NCBI GenBank assembly: GCA_009103225.1 | Contig: RHPI01002615.1 | Coordinates: forward strand, 295,723-359,722 | Direction of reading: 5' to 3' | Length of the DNA stretch: 64,000 nt | Origin: Chlorokybus atmophyticus | Taxonomy: Eukaryota > Streptophyta > Chlorokybophyceae > Chlorokybales > Chlorokybaceae | Part shown: positions 34,022 to 45,218 of the stretch, piece after piece | How positions within the stretch are numbered: position 1 is the stretch's first letter | Layout: each line of letters starts with the position of its first letter | Notes under the pieces: model-generated | Database searches by the model: none | Seen by the model: only the letters and a program-made list of their open reading frames with translations | Told to the model about the DNA's origin: nothing | Position numbers and translations under genes: made by a program

Positions 34022-37000
34022 ATGGACGCCGTGGCGTCTGCTGCTGCCGCCGCCGGCGTTCGTGTCCGCCGCACAGCAGCGCATTCCGTCGCAGCAGTGG
34101 TCACAGCAGCGCCGTTTGCGTCGCAGGCTGCATCTGCGCCTGTAATCTGCAGCTCTGCTGTTGATGGCGAGCGTCGGGTCCAGGCCAATGCAGTTCTGCA
34201 TAGGGCAGGCAGTTTCATCGCCCTGGTGCATGGCAAGCAGCCACAGACAGTGGCCGTGCGCGCGCTGAAGTGCTTGTGTACAGCTGCAGCCCAGTCTCCT
34301 GTTTCCTCTCAACCTCAGGTACAGCACGTTCCCAACTCGGTTCATGGTAAAATTAGGCCAAGTTTGCAGGCGCCACAGTTATGCAAACCACAATCAATCA
34401 GTGTCACATTTATAAGACTGGCCAAACTGCTTTGGCAGCAAGGGATTGTACTGTGCTACGTTGACAAATAGCATCGTAGTGGTATTATCAGCATGCATGC
34501 TTGTATGCGGCATTTGTGCCATCGGTTTGCGTGCGCAAGTGGCAGTGCATGCATGGTGTGGAATGCAAGCGATAATCACGCACGCTCTGTCATCCGCCAC
34601 ACCAGTTGCGACCAGAGGGCATGTGATGTTGGTGATGTTCACTAGCAACATCCAGGTTTGAGTACATCTTGCAATTCGAGAATTGTTGAGCAAGTGTCAT
34701 CACTGACGGCAGCAGGTTGATCAACTGGAGCGTGGCCTGATGGTTGAGTTCAAGCGTGACTCCAGCAGCAGTGATAAGAACGCCTACGCTTTGGGTGTTG
34801 TGAAGAAGCCTGATGGCAAAAAACAGTGGAGCGTTGAAGACCAGTATGGAAATCTTCATAGTGTGCGGCCTCAACAGATAATTTGTGTTGTTCCTGGTGG
34901 ACCGTACACTGCTGCAGATATTGCATCGTTTGCTGAGGCTTGCCAGAAGCACCAGGTAACACTTGTAGCTGATGTTACTGCCATTGCAAACACGTGTCAC
35001 AGCGTCTGCACTGTTGCAACTGCAGGATGAAGAACTTCTAGAGTTGCTCTGGTCGGTTCACCTGTACGACAACAAGTCATTGACTCCACACGATCTTGCA
35101 GCTGAGCTGCCCGATAGCTCTAATGCAAAGGCATTTTACACTGCACATCGCATGTTGGAAGATGATCGCTTGTTCTTCAAGAGGTCCAAGAGAGCAGGTC
35201 TATCGCACTTCACGTATGACGCACGACCAGAAGACCAGGTAGCTATTTGGGCTATTGCATGCACCTGCACAATTTGGGCAAGCACTGAGTGGTCATGAGC
35301 GTTGGGTTCAGCCATGGTTGTTCGGTGTCAGAAACAGGACGTCTCTGTATGTTATCCCTGCTGATGAATGCAGATTGAACAATCAAGGCATGTCACAGGT
35401 TGTTGTCTGTGACTGCAGGTGCAGGCTTTGCGCGCTGCACAGCGTTTTGAGGCAGAGAAGGAGCAGCAGCAGGCTGCTTTGGTTGACAGGATGAGGGATG
35501 CCATGGCACAGTCATCAAATGCTAAGCAGTCAGCCGATCACTGGCTTCAGGGTTCAGATGCAGCGGTCATTCTTGCGTTGCAACAGTATGCGCTGGAGTC
35601 CGCCAGCCAGCACGAAGAGGACGTTGCACAAGAGGTAATGAAGTCAGGCACACAGCCCCTCTCATGCTGCCTGCTTGGTTCATTAAACAGATGTGCACAG
35701 GTGCTAGGGCGGCTCGGGCTAGCAAAGACGCCTGCAAATGCGCTTTCTGTTTTGACGCGCATGGGATTCTGGTCAAAACATGTTAACCTCGCTTTGATCA
35801 GGTCATCCATCCCAACCACCTTCTCAGAGGACCTGTTGCGGATAGCATCTGAGTATACTGCTTCAACACCAGATGATCCGGATGAAGGCAGACGTGTTGA
35901 CCTGACAGGTTACAAGGCCTATGCAATTGATGACTCCAGCACATTAGAGGTACAGCTTGCTTAGACAGCCACTGCTAGAACACTGTGAAAAGCTCGTGCG
36001 CAACCCTTTTGTGGCTCATTATGCACAGGTTGATGATGCGTTGAGTATAGAAAGACTTGGCAACGGCAAAGTGCGGTTGTGGATACACGTCGCAGATCCA
36101 TCTCGAGTAGTACGCCCTGGGGATGCGCTTGACACGTAAGGCGATATTTTGTGTGGGTCACTCATCAAAGCAACAGTTCTTACACAAAGACGTGTGCAGA
36201 GAAGCAAATCGAAGAGGCACATCAGTATACCTTGCCACGCATACCATCCCCATGTTTCCATGGAAGCTGGCGGCTGGACCAATGAGCTTGCTGCAAGATA
36301 TTGTGAGCTGCGCAATGAGTGTTGGAGTTGTCCTTGCCAGTGATGGCAGGTGAGCATTGTTGGGCGAGGACACGGTTCTTGACAACGGTAGTTGGGTGCA
36401 CTGGTGGCAGGCGTCCTTACTGCTTTCAGCAATGCTTGTATGGCCTTGACGCCCGTAGGAATCCGATTGCAGCATTGAAGAATACACTGTCACCCCTTCT
36501 CGTGTGCGAGTGACATACCGGCTTACATATGAAGATGTTGACGAGCTACTGATGCTTGGGACTGCTGAAGAAGAAGATCTCTTGCTGCTTAATGCTGCCG
36601 CACAGCAGCGGTTGCAATGGAGGCAAACACAGGTAATTCCGGTTCAGGAAGTCATAGTAGCCTGTATCTCATGGCGCTCGTGGCGTCCCTGCATTACCAC
36701 CAAAGCCACCACACGTGTCAACTGATGCAGCCTTGATACGGATGGGTCATTGCCCACCTCACTGATGCTATTGTGATGCGCATTGCAGGGTGCAGTAAGT
36801 ATCTATGTGCCACAAGTGCAGCCTCAAGTGCCGAACCCCGATAGCGACGAACCTGTGATTACTTTGTGTGACATTGATAGCTCTTCTCCATCACACCAGC
36901 TGGTGGCTGAGATGATGATACTCGCTGGGGAAGCAGTAGCTGCTTTTGGAGCTGAGCATAATTTGGCTCTGCCCTATCGCATTCAAGCGCAGCCAACGCT

Positions 37001-37824
37001 TCCATCTGCTGAACAACTGGAGTTGTTGCCTTCTGGGTATGCCCGAGCGTTTGCCGTGCGGTCGTGCATGACCAAAAGGTACACGACTGCATGCTTGCAG
37101 CTGTCAAGCTCATGCACGTCAAGGCATACTACTTTATGTTAACAGAGGTATGCTGGCAGTGACATCGTATATGCGGAACCAGAACGGCATGCGTCACTGG
37201 GTCTTGAGGGTTATGTTCAATTTACTTCTCCCATTCGGAGATATGGAGACTTGGTCGCACATTACCAAGTCAAGGCTGCTCTCCGCGGCGAGAATCCGCC
37301 ATATGGGCCAAGGTACTTTCCTATTTGACATTGTGTGATGCAATTTGTCGTGTTGAGGGCAGCAGCATGTAGAACACGTGCCACTGGTGATCATGTTTGT
37401 GTGAAAATGGTGTATTTCTTGCAGGAAACTGTCAACACTTATGGCCAATCAGCGGGCAGGCGCTCGTGAAGCAGGTCGAGTACAAAGTGAAACAGCGCGA
37501 TATTGGTTGCTTGAATACATGCGTCAACAGTCAGCCAGGGTGTATGATGCCATCATGCTGAAGTGGCTCCGAGAGCCTGAGAATCTGGCACTGGTTGTGC
37601 TGCCTCAGGTATTGCGTGATGTTTTTATTGGACGTGTTGCATCAGGCAATGGCGCTGATGATCTGTGGATGCAGTTGGGTTTGGAGACCAGCATGAAGGT
37701 GACGAGCAACCTCAGGCTGGGTGAACAGTTTTATGCGCGCCTCGTTGATGCCAATCCCCGTAAGGACTTCCTTAGGTTACAGGAAGTTTCTGCAATGCAG
37801 TTGTCAAAGAGTGTATCGACTTGA
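34022..37824 (+). CDS. RNR1: RNase II/R-family 3'-5' exoribonuclease, organellar (RNR1-like)
   Basis: Hydrolytic 3'-5' exoribonuclease. The Arabidopsis homologue processes rRNA and mRNA ends in chloroplasts and mitochondria. Exons: 34022-34318, 34716-34955, 35026-35238, 35419-35634, 35701-35949, 36029-36135, 36200-36349, 36473-36632, 36789-37078, 37148-37312, 37425-37824; phases agree, 828 aa. Ala/Val/Arg-rich organelle-targeting N-terminus, then a helical N-domain. The RNB domain starts near RVDLTGYKAYAIDDSSTLEV. Active-site acids are D399, E405, D407 and D408 (E405 sits where E. coli RNase II has D207). Further motifs: WIHVADPSRVVRPGD, RRGTSVYLATHTIPMFPWKL, GYVQFTSPIRRYGDLVAHYQ. The C-terminus resembles the short S1-like end of plant RNR1 (RLVDANPRKDFLRLQE). 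One acceptor (37147) ends in GAG rather than CAG. Confidence 0.95.
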
Positions 37825-38399
37825 AGAGTTGTTGTGGCTGGCTGCAGATGCGGACAATGTGGCTGAGACTAGCTGCGCTTATTCTGTGCTTGTATCGGTG
37901 CAACCAAAGCTCAACCAGTATGTATGCGCTTGTCACTGCGATGTCCTGAAAACCGTTTGCATGACAATCAGCAGTATACTACCACCTACAACAGAATGGT
38001 TGCTTCCGCAGCATTTACAATTGTTGTCAGTTTGAGTCAATAGTGCACTCCTCATTGTGCAGCTTGCAACAAGTCAACTGCTATCAGTCATCGTGGTGCT
38101 GAATTGCTTTGTTTTGGGCGAGACATAGGTAGTATGGACTTGCAACTTTTACAGAAGTGGAGGTGAATCTCAAGTCTATCACAGCTGTTAATGAAATTGA
38201 TGGTTGAATCACGTGCGACAGTTATTTGATCAGCACAACATCAGAGTCAGTTTGGTCGGATTCTTTCAGTGGAGAGTAGAAACGGGGATAATTTGTTGAG
38301 TGACGAGACTGATGTTGAACACGACCCACAAGCCTCCAGAGTGTGCGCAATAACGCTGCACTGGTGTGTTGAAATCAGCGCAATGTGAGCTTAGCTGCC
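37825..38399. other. Spacer between RNR1 and BCD1
   Basis: 575 bp between two plus-strand genes; 3' UTR of one and promoter of the next. No element recognised. Confidence 0.5.
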
Positions 38400-40450
38400 A
38401 TGACGGCGGCGGCGGCGGCGGCGGCGGAAGAGGAGGAGGCTGCTCAGCCGGCGGTGTCGGCGGTGGTACAGTGCGAGGTGTGCAAGGGGGCGCAGGCCAA
38501 GTATAAATGCCCCGGCTGCAGTGCGCGCAGCTGCTCGGCGCCCTGCGTCGCCCACCACAAGCAAAAAAACGGATGTACAGGCAAGTAGCAGCACACAAGC
38601 CCCTCAAGAGTCCAGCGTAGGTGTTACCACTTCTTTGTTTGGGATCAGGTGCTCCCTAGCAGTTTATCATAGTTTTCCCCCTATCATTTGGGTTCAATTC
38701 TCTGTTTGGGGGTGTAGCTGGTGCTCCCAGCAGTGTCATGTAACTTTCCCTTCTTATTTGGGTCCAAAGAGCGCATAGTTGGGTAGCAGGTGCTTTTTGA
38801 GTCTCTTTGTAATTTTCAATTGCAAACTCTTTACAACAAGATCACGTAGGAACGCTTCCAATGGACCAATGCGTGTATGCATAATACATGCGTGATGCAT
38901 GCATGTATCCACATATACGAGTGTGCATAAGAGCGTGTGTGAGTTCTGACGGTGCGCGACAGGCCAGCGCAACAGGACAGCGTTTGTGCCGCTCGCTGAC
39001 TTTCGCGACTCGCACCTGCTGTCCGACTACAACCTACTGCAGGACACCGCGCGCGTGCGTGACACTGCCCAAAGGTGCATTGGTGTGTAATGTTAGTACT
39101 GTTGCTGTTGTTGTTATTGTGTGGTGTGGTGGTGGTGGTGGACTGAATGCACATTACTTGCATTAGATCGAGGCCGCCAAGGCTGTACCAGCACTCACTT
39201 GGCCGTGATAACCACGCGCAAGGGAGGAATCGCCACCACCACGTGCAAGATCGCGTGCCACTGCCAAATGCGCTCGCGGCGCTTCGCACGCAGGCATGCG
39301 CGTGTGGTTGTTGTTGGCATCAATTTTGCGCGAACACCCACTCAACATTCTCAACTGCGTGCAGGCTTGGCAGAGAGGAACAAAGCTGTTGTTCACTGCA
39401 CCGGGTATGCGTCGCCGCAAAGAGAACACCACATACTTGGACCGCAAGTGAGTAGCAGTGTGCACAATCTTGTTGGGTTGAAAGCCCTGAGCTGAGTGTT
39501 GTAGTATATGTTCACTTGGGTTACCTCGATTGATGGTTCGTGCATGCAGACGGCGATGCATATTCTGGCGAGTGGAGTGGCGGTTCCATGGCACTGACAT
39601 TGCTCTCAGCGACACACGGTATACTCGATCACACATGCAATTACCACGTGTATGTGTGCGTGTATCAACACACAAGGGGTGCAACCACCAGCATTCGCGC
39701 ATATCTGTATGCGCATGCGGACACTCACATGACACACTGCGTTGGTTCTGATCATTGTTTGGATGTAACTGCCAGCGTGGACGAGCACGCGACGCCTGGT
39801 GAGGCTGTGGCGAAGCTGTTGGAGAAGAAACCAGGCAATGCGGTACTGAGGCACAAGCTGCAAGACTACACCACTGCACTTGATAGTACCGATGGCGATT
39901 CTGCTAACCGAAAGACTGTCTGTTTGTATCTGAAAAAGGAACAATGCCCGGTAAGTGTTGTGTACTTGTCCAATGCTGGTCAGCGTTCGGTGCAGGGGTG
40001 CTTGCGTGTCTTCCTTGTGGCAAATCCTCTTTGCATCCAACTGTACCATTTTTGCCTTAGGCGAATGATCAGAAGTACTACTTGCTGGACTACAAGAAAC
40101 CTTTTAGGGAGCAGCTGGCGGGCAAGACAGTGATCGAGTTTCCGGTCATCCACACGGCGCTCCCAAAGGATGCACACAACTACCCGCTTGTTGATGGCAG
40201 CAACAAGGAGGTAGAGGAGAGTAGCAGCAGTGAGGCCAGCAGTAGCAGCGAGGAAGAAAGCGAGGGTGAGGAGGAAGAGGGAGTCATAGAGGGTGAGAAG
40301 GCGCAGGAAGAGGTTGGTGCGCTGAAGGGTGCGGAACAACATGCGGAAGAGGGTGCGTTATCGGATGCGCCAGAGGAGCTGCCGGCTAAAAGGCGGAAGC
40401 AAGATGGCACAAGGATACCGCACAGCTCGAGTGGCGAAGCAGTCACATAA
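38400..40450 (+). CDS. BCD1: BCD1, box C/D snoRNA biogenesis factor (zf-HIT)
   Basis: Nuclear assembly factor for box C/D snoRNPs (human ZNHIT6). Exons: 38400-38580, 38963-39074, 39167-39293, 39365-39447, 39550-39618, 39776-39950, 40061-40450; phases agree. After an Ala/Glu-rich start, the HIT zinc finger has C25-x2-C28, C37-x2-C40, C45/C49, H53 and C59. The next exon carries the BCD1 hallmark RTAFVPLADFRDSHLLSDYN, followed by APGMRRRKENTTYLDRK and WRVEWRFHGTD. The conserved C-terminal region is YYLLDYKKPFREQLAGKTVI, ending in an acidic Ser/Glu tail and KRRKQDG. Intron 1 uses a GC donor (CAG|GCAAGT at 38581); the near GT would create a stop. Intron 3 probably does too (CAG|GCATGC at 39294). 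Exon 3 is unusually His/Arg-rich. Confidence 0.93.
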
Positions 40451-41041
40451 CGACAGGACGCTTGCCATACCGTGGGTTGTTGTAACAGTCGTCTTGGGTT
40501 TGCCGTCAGTGTAACATGTCGCCTGGTAATGTGTGCTGTCTGTGCATTGGTGTAGAGCAAATGACAACAGAGCTTGTGCTGCAGAGTTTTGGTGCAACTT
40601 CAAGCTGGCGTTCTTGTTGCCAACATGACTTACATTGCCGACAGTAATGACATTGATGCTGTGAAGCAGCAGACAGCTGCAGCAAAACAATTGCACCTGC
40701 CTAACTATTGCTCTGCAGTGTCCATATTCAAGGAGTCCATGCGCTGATCCTCATGTTGTACAGTGTGAGTCAACCCAACAGTCTTGCTTATGGTATATGC
40801 AACTGTCACAATGTGCCTAACAGCGCGTGGGTGCAGAGCCAATGATGCACTGTACAGTCATCCAGTACGTACAAGTGACTTCAACATCAGGGCTCATAGT
40901 GCGCCATTCTGTATCAACTTGATTGTTGAGGACGACATGCGCAAGTCAACACTGGTTATGTACACGCTGTCTGCCTGTGCACTGAACTAAATGTCGCTTT
41001 GGCCAGACAATATGAGAAGGGCAACTGCGCACACATAATGC
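40451..41041. other. Convergent 3' spacer
   Basis: Between BCD1 (+) and the sterol dehydrogenase (-). TGTAA occurs in CAGTGTAACATG (about 40510). No gene recognised. Confidence 0.5.
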
Positions 41042-43707
41042 CTATGACGTCTTTACGTGCCTGCGTGCTGCTGGTAAAGCATCTTTGACTTTTGCAAGAA
41101 TTTCAGAAGTAGACTTGTGTATCTGCTGCCACCTGGATTCATACAGCGGCAACGCCACCATCACTATGAACAAACCTGTGTAGCACTCAGCCGTAGTCAG
41201 CATTTTGCATAAAAACAGATGTCAACTGCGGTGTAAACTGCAATGAAGTGGCGGCTGTTTCCTGAGCAAATTCTCACCTAATAGAACCAAAGCGGGGAAG
41301 GAAAAGATTTTGCCAATCGCGGCAAGCGCGTAAAGCGCCAGCACTAGCTGAACAGCAGGTAAAGGGTTGGGATTGGTGGCAACAGCGTGAAGGGTGGTTA
41401 GGGTTCTGTTGATGTCACTGATGCAGCTGATGACACTGCTACGAACTGTTGCCTCGGACACACTCAACAGGGGGAACTCAGGTACCACGCGGCCTCGGCC
41501 AATGCGTTGGAATACAGTCACTGCGGCAGTGAGGAATAGGCGGGCCATCACGAGTGTGAGGAGGAACCGTGCGATGATTACAATGAGTGAGCGCGAGCGA
41601 AGTGCACTGAACAAGATGAGAGCGGCGATCAGGAGCAACGCGGCATCAACCGGTCGCTGCCAGTAGATGGTGTGTTGCAAGGAGGGCGGGAAAGCGCGCT
41701 TCACAGGTGATGGCTCAGGTGGAGGCGAAACAGGGTTGGGGTTTTTGAGGTCAGAGAAAGAAGCAATTGTACGCCTTTTGGCCTCAGCCAAGGGGACTGC
41801 TGGTTTGTAACCAAACGCCTTCTGTGCTCGTTCAATAGAAAAGGTGCGTGACCGGCCCATGATGCAGATGCGTGCAGGCGTGAACTCCGAAGTGGGTACA
41901 TGGTAGTTGAAGTAGTGCAGCAGACCTTCCGACACCCAAGCATACGCCCTTGAAGCACCATAGACCAACCAGAACGGCAGCCACATCCGTGCTCTGTGAG
42001 CGGTTGTCAGAATTACTAGTATGCACATTTGCAGCCAGATGAAGCTCAAGTCAATTGTTCAAAGACTCACCGAGGGTACCCAAGGCCTTCAACAACGTCA
42101 TAGAGAAAATCCCAGAATGGCTCTGGCTCACCATTGGTTATGAAGAACGCCTATCAAGCATGAAGTAGTTAACAGAGCGGCCTAGCATAGTAACATATTG
42201 AGTGCTGTTGCATGTATGGCGTCCCTGCACTACATCACAAAGTTTGGCCACGACAAATTGTATACGAACCTTGCCTGAGACGCGAGTGTCGTCCTCAATA
42301 CTATCATGACTGGGGCGTGTGAGAGCAGCTTCGGCGAGAATGTGCGCTTGTGCAACATTTTCCACGTAAGTGTAGTCCATGCAGTTTCGCCCATCACCAA
42401 TGACAAACTTCAATTTGCCAGCTTGGGCTGCCGCAACGGCTTTCGGAACCAACAATGGTTCTCCCTCACCGAATATGCCACTCGGACGCAAGGCACAGGT
42501 TAACAAACCTAACCGGCCATCTGCAGCCAGCACCAAGGCTTCTGCCTGAACAGCATTTGAGAAGAATGTTGGTGGTGTTACTGCAATTGGTGCCTGCTGC
42601 AACACCGAATGAACTGGCAGTGGCAAGCTGTTTTGAACAGAGAGATTTTAGAGCTTTGAAAAGTTTTTCTGGGAACTTCTGTCACTAAGAAAGACACAAC
42701 GTGCACATTATGTTTCGGGCTGTGCATGCACTTGTCACCCTGGCATGCTATGGTACTTTAGTACCTCTGCTTTGGACGCCGAGTACGCATCCAAGGACGG
42801 GCTCGCATATGGCATCGACTCATTAACCAGCTCAAGGTCAACGGTTCCATTGAACACCACGGACGCACTCGATGTGTACACCAGCTTTGCTACGCCTTCC
42901 GCCACGCAGGCAGATATCACATTTTGCGTACCTGCACGCCAAGTATTGGCTTGTACATCAATTGGGAGTGGGCAAAGCTGCTAGCAATAACGACTTCCAC
43001 GCAAATGCAATGCAATTGGTACATGAAGGTCAGGTGAATGTCTGCTTTTGTTTTAAACGCATGCGCCGCAGTATTTGCATAACTAGGCATGCTTCATGCT
43101 AGATTAGCGCTATACTGCAAGTGGCATTGCTGTCGACAAGCAATGCCATTGAAACAGTCGAAGACCCTGGAGTGCAGGACGTGCTAGACCTAGCGCATTC
43201 ACACGCCAACTGACTCCCAGGCAAACTTTGCAAGCAATGTACTCTAAATGTCGACATGCACGCATGTCGAGGACGAAATATAATTATCAAAGCGATCAGC
43301 CACGTGATACCAAGCACATTGACGCGGCGAAAGATGTCGGTGTCGCGTGAGTCGGTGGACGGGGAGGCGACGTGGAAGAGGGCGCGAACGCCGTGCAGGG
43401 CTTCGCGGAGGCCTTTTGGGGCAGCGGGGTCGGCGGTGATGTCGCAGGGGTGGTAGGACGCGCGCCCATCGGTGAGGGCGTCGGCAAGGGCGTCGGCGGC
43501 AGGGTGGCCCGGGCTCAACGCCAGGGACGGCGCCAGATCCAAGATCCTCACCCTCCACCCCGCAGCCAGCAGCGCCGCCACCAGGTGCCGCCCGAGGAAA
43601 CCCGCCCCTCCCGTCACTGCAGCAAGCTTGCTCCCCGCCCCTGTCCCGGACGACGACGGCGGTAACGGCGGCGGGGACGCCATGCTTGTCGCCATGCCTG
43701 TCGCCAT
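41042..43707 (-). CDS. 3BETAHSD/D: Sterol 4alpha-carboxylate 3-dehydrogenase (3beta-HSD/D) with C-terminal reticulon domain
   Basis: NAD(P)-dependent oxidative decarboxylation of 4-carboxysterols during C4 demethylation, in the ER. Minus-strand exons: 43707-43311, 42931-42765, 42545-42270, 42150-42071, 41993-41278, 41175-41042; all phases agree, 589 aa. Rossmann motif TGGAGFLG (residues 32-39), catalytic YTSSASVV region and Y182-x3-K186. Family blocks: TCALRPSGIFGEGEPLLVP, GDGRNCMDYTYVENVAQAHI and FFITNGEPEPFWDFLY. The last two exons encode a reticulon homology-like domain: hydrophobic AALLLIAALILFSALRSRS, then VLALYALAAIGKIFSFPALV and VLLGLFIVMVALPLYESRWQ. This dehydrogenase-reticulon architecture is known for the plant enzyme and would wedge it into curved ER membrane. 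The final exon is short and easily missed. Confidence 0.95.
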
Positions 43708-45218
43708 GCCTGACTGTTGGTCTGCCGCTTTTGTCGTGTGGTTTCAAAACCGTGCCTCTTTCGTCAAGTCAAGTGCCGTTGGAAGATCTGTTCTCCGTTG
43801 AATCCATCTTGCTCATCATCCTTCTCGCTTTTGCATGCATGACTGCAAAGTCACCTTGCATTTCACGTGCAATCTGTGCTACGCATTGCAGTACATGCAA
43901 TTGTCAGGTTGCCAACGACCAACTTAAAGGTGGTGGTTGGCAACCTGACAATTTGCAACTTTGCAACGCAGTGCGCACATTATCCTCAAGAACATCGGCA
44001 TATGTATCATGACTATTTGCAATTAATGTCGCAAGCAATAATTCTGAAACACATACTAAAAATTACCTTAAACCGTAAACCTTAAAAATTACCTTAGCTG
44101 AAAAGTTACGACATGTAGTGCCGCGAAATCTTCGCAACAGTAGCGGCTAGAAAGTTGGTTTTACTTCGTTGAAACCGCACGCTTGACTATGCATTTTTAT
44201 CAACAACCAACAAACGCATGAATGTTCTTAATGTAATAAAAACTTCGAAAAGCGGCAAGCCCGAGTTATTTTACCAAAAAAGATTTCGCTGCACTATGGT
44301 AATGCGTGCACACAAGTTGTGACACAACACATGGTATGATTGGATACAGACCCTTTAACGTAACGACCTCAGGAGCGCATTACGATTGGTTGCGCAACTT
44401 TAATATTTATCCAAACTGGTTGAGACATTGTATGGATTCAGCATATCAAAAGCTGTACTACATTGCAAACACCTTATTCAGTCACTGCCAATAACTTGAT
44501 AATGACATTATGTTGCAATTGCAGCATAATGTTTACAAAGGTCATAACATAAAGCCATTGAAGCATTGGGTCACGAGGTACATATGCGGGAATGCACTAC
44601 ACGTCGATTGCAATCGATATTGTAGTGCTGCAATGTTAAACACGAACTATTGTTGATTTTGAAACTCAACATAAGAATGTGGTTGGTGTTCATGTAATAA
44701 CAACATTGATGAATATACGAGAAAGGTGCACAATCAAGTGCAATGATTATATCGATTGAAAACATGTTTATAATAGCTAGACCACACCCTATCTTTCACT
44801 CTGGGGAAGAGGAGGGGTGGGGGGGGGTGGGGGGGGATGAGGGGTATATATAACACAAAAGCCTTGGAACAGATGAGTAACACCCTGTGTGATGCCTTTG
44901 TTAGGTGGTCACATAGGTGCCTAGATCAAACCAGAATCGTACTCCAAGCTGGACCCGAGGTCCCACTTAGCCAACGTTAGCCTACACATGCAGCTGCCCT
45001 GCAAATTGCCGGTAGCTGCATGCGCTGCGACATACACTGGCAGTGCAACGTTGGCCAGCTAGGGCACTGCTGTTGCATGGAACTCTGTCTTTGGTTAAGT
45101 TTTCCCAGCTTCATCAGCCGACCTGCCTAGCAGTGCCGCCTGCTTGGTGAAGCTCCTGGTTCAACCTTTTTGTGCAGCTGCTGTCTTGTGCTTTGTCAGT
45201 GTGCTTGTGCTTGTTGCC
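43708..45218. other. Divergent spacer, AT-rich, hairpin and G-runs
   Basis: Between the sterol gene (-) and MSH5 (+). Includes the hairpin at 43899-43953, AT-rich sequence from 44000 to 44800, and a G-rich tract GGGGTGGGGGGGGGTGGGG at about 44814-44840 with quadruplex potential, followed by GGTATATATAAC, a TATA-like element. The MSH5 ATG is about 375 bp downstream. Confidence 0.5.
43899..43953. repeat. Inverted repeat, 18-bp arms, 19-nt spacer
   Basis: AATTGTCAGGTTGCCAAC on the left is matched by its exact reverse complement on the right. The spacer CCAACTTAAAGGTGG can pair further. Confidence 0.9.

Noticed and set aside
35941-36060. Asp-to-Glu change at E405 in the RNB active site of RNR1
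   Set aside because: Plant RNR1 proteins also have Glu at this position, so it is not evidence of lost activity.
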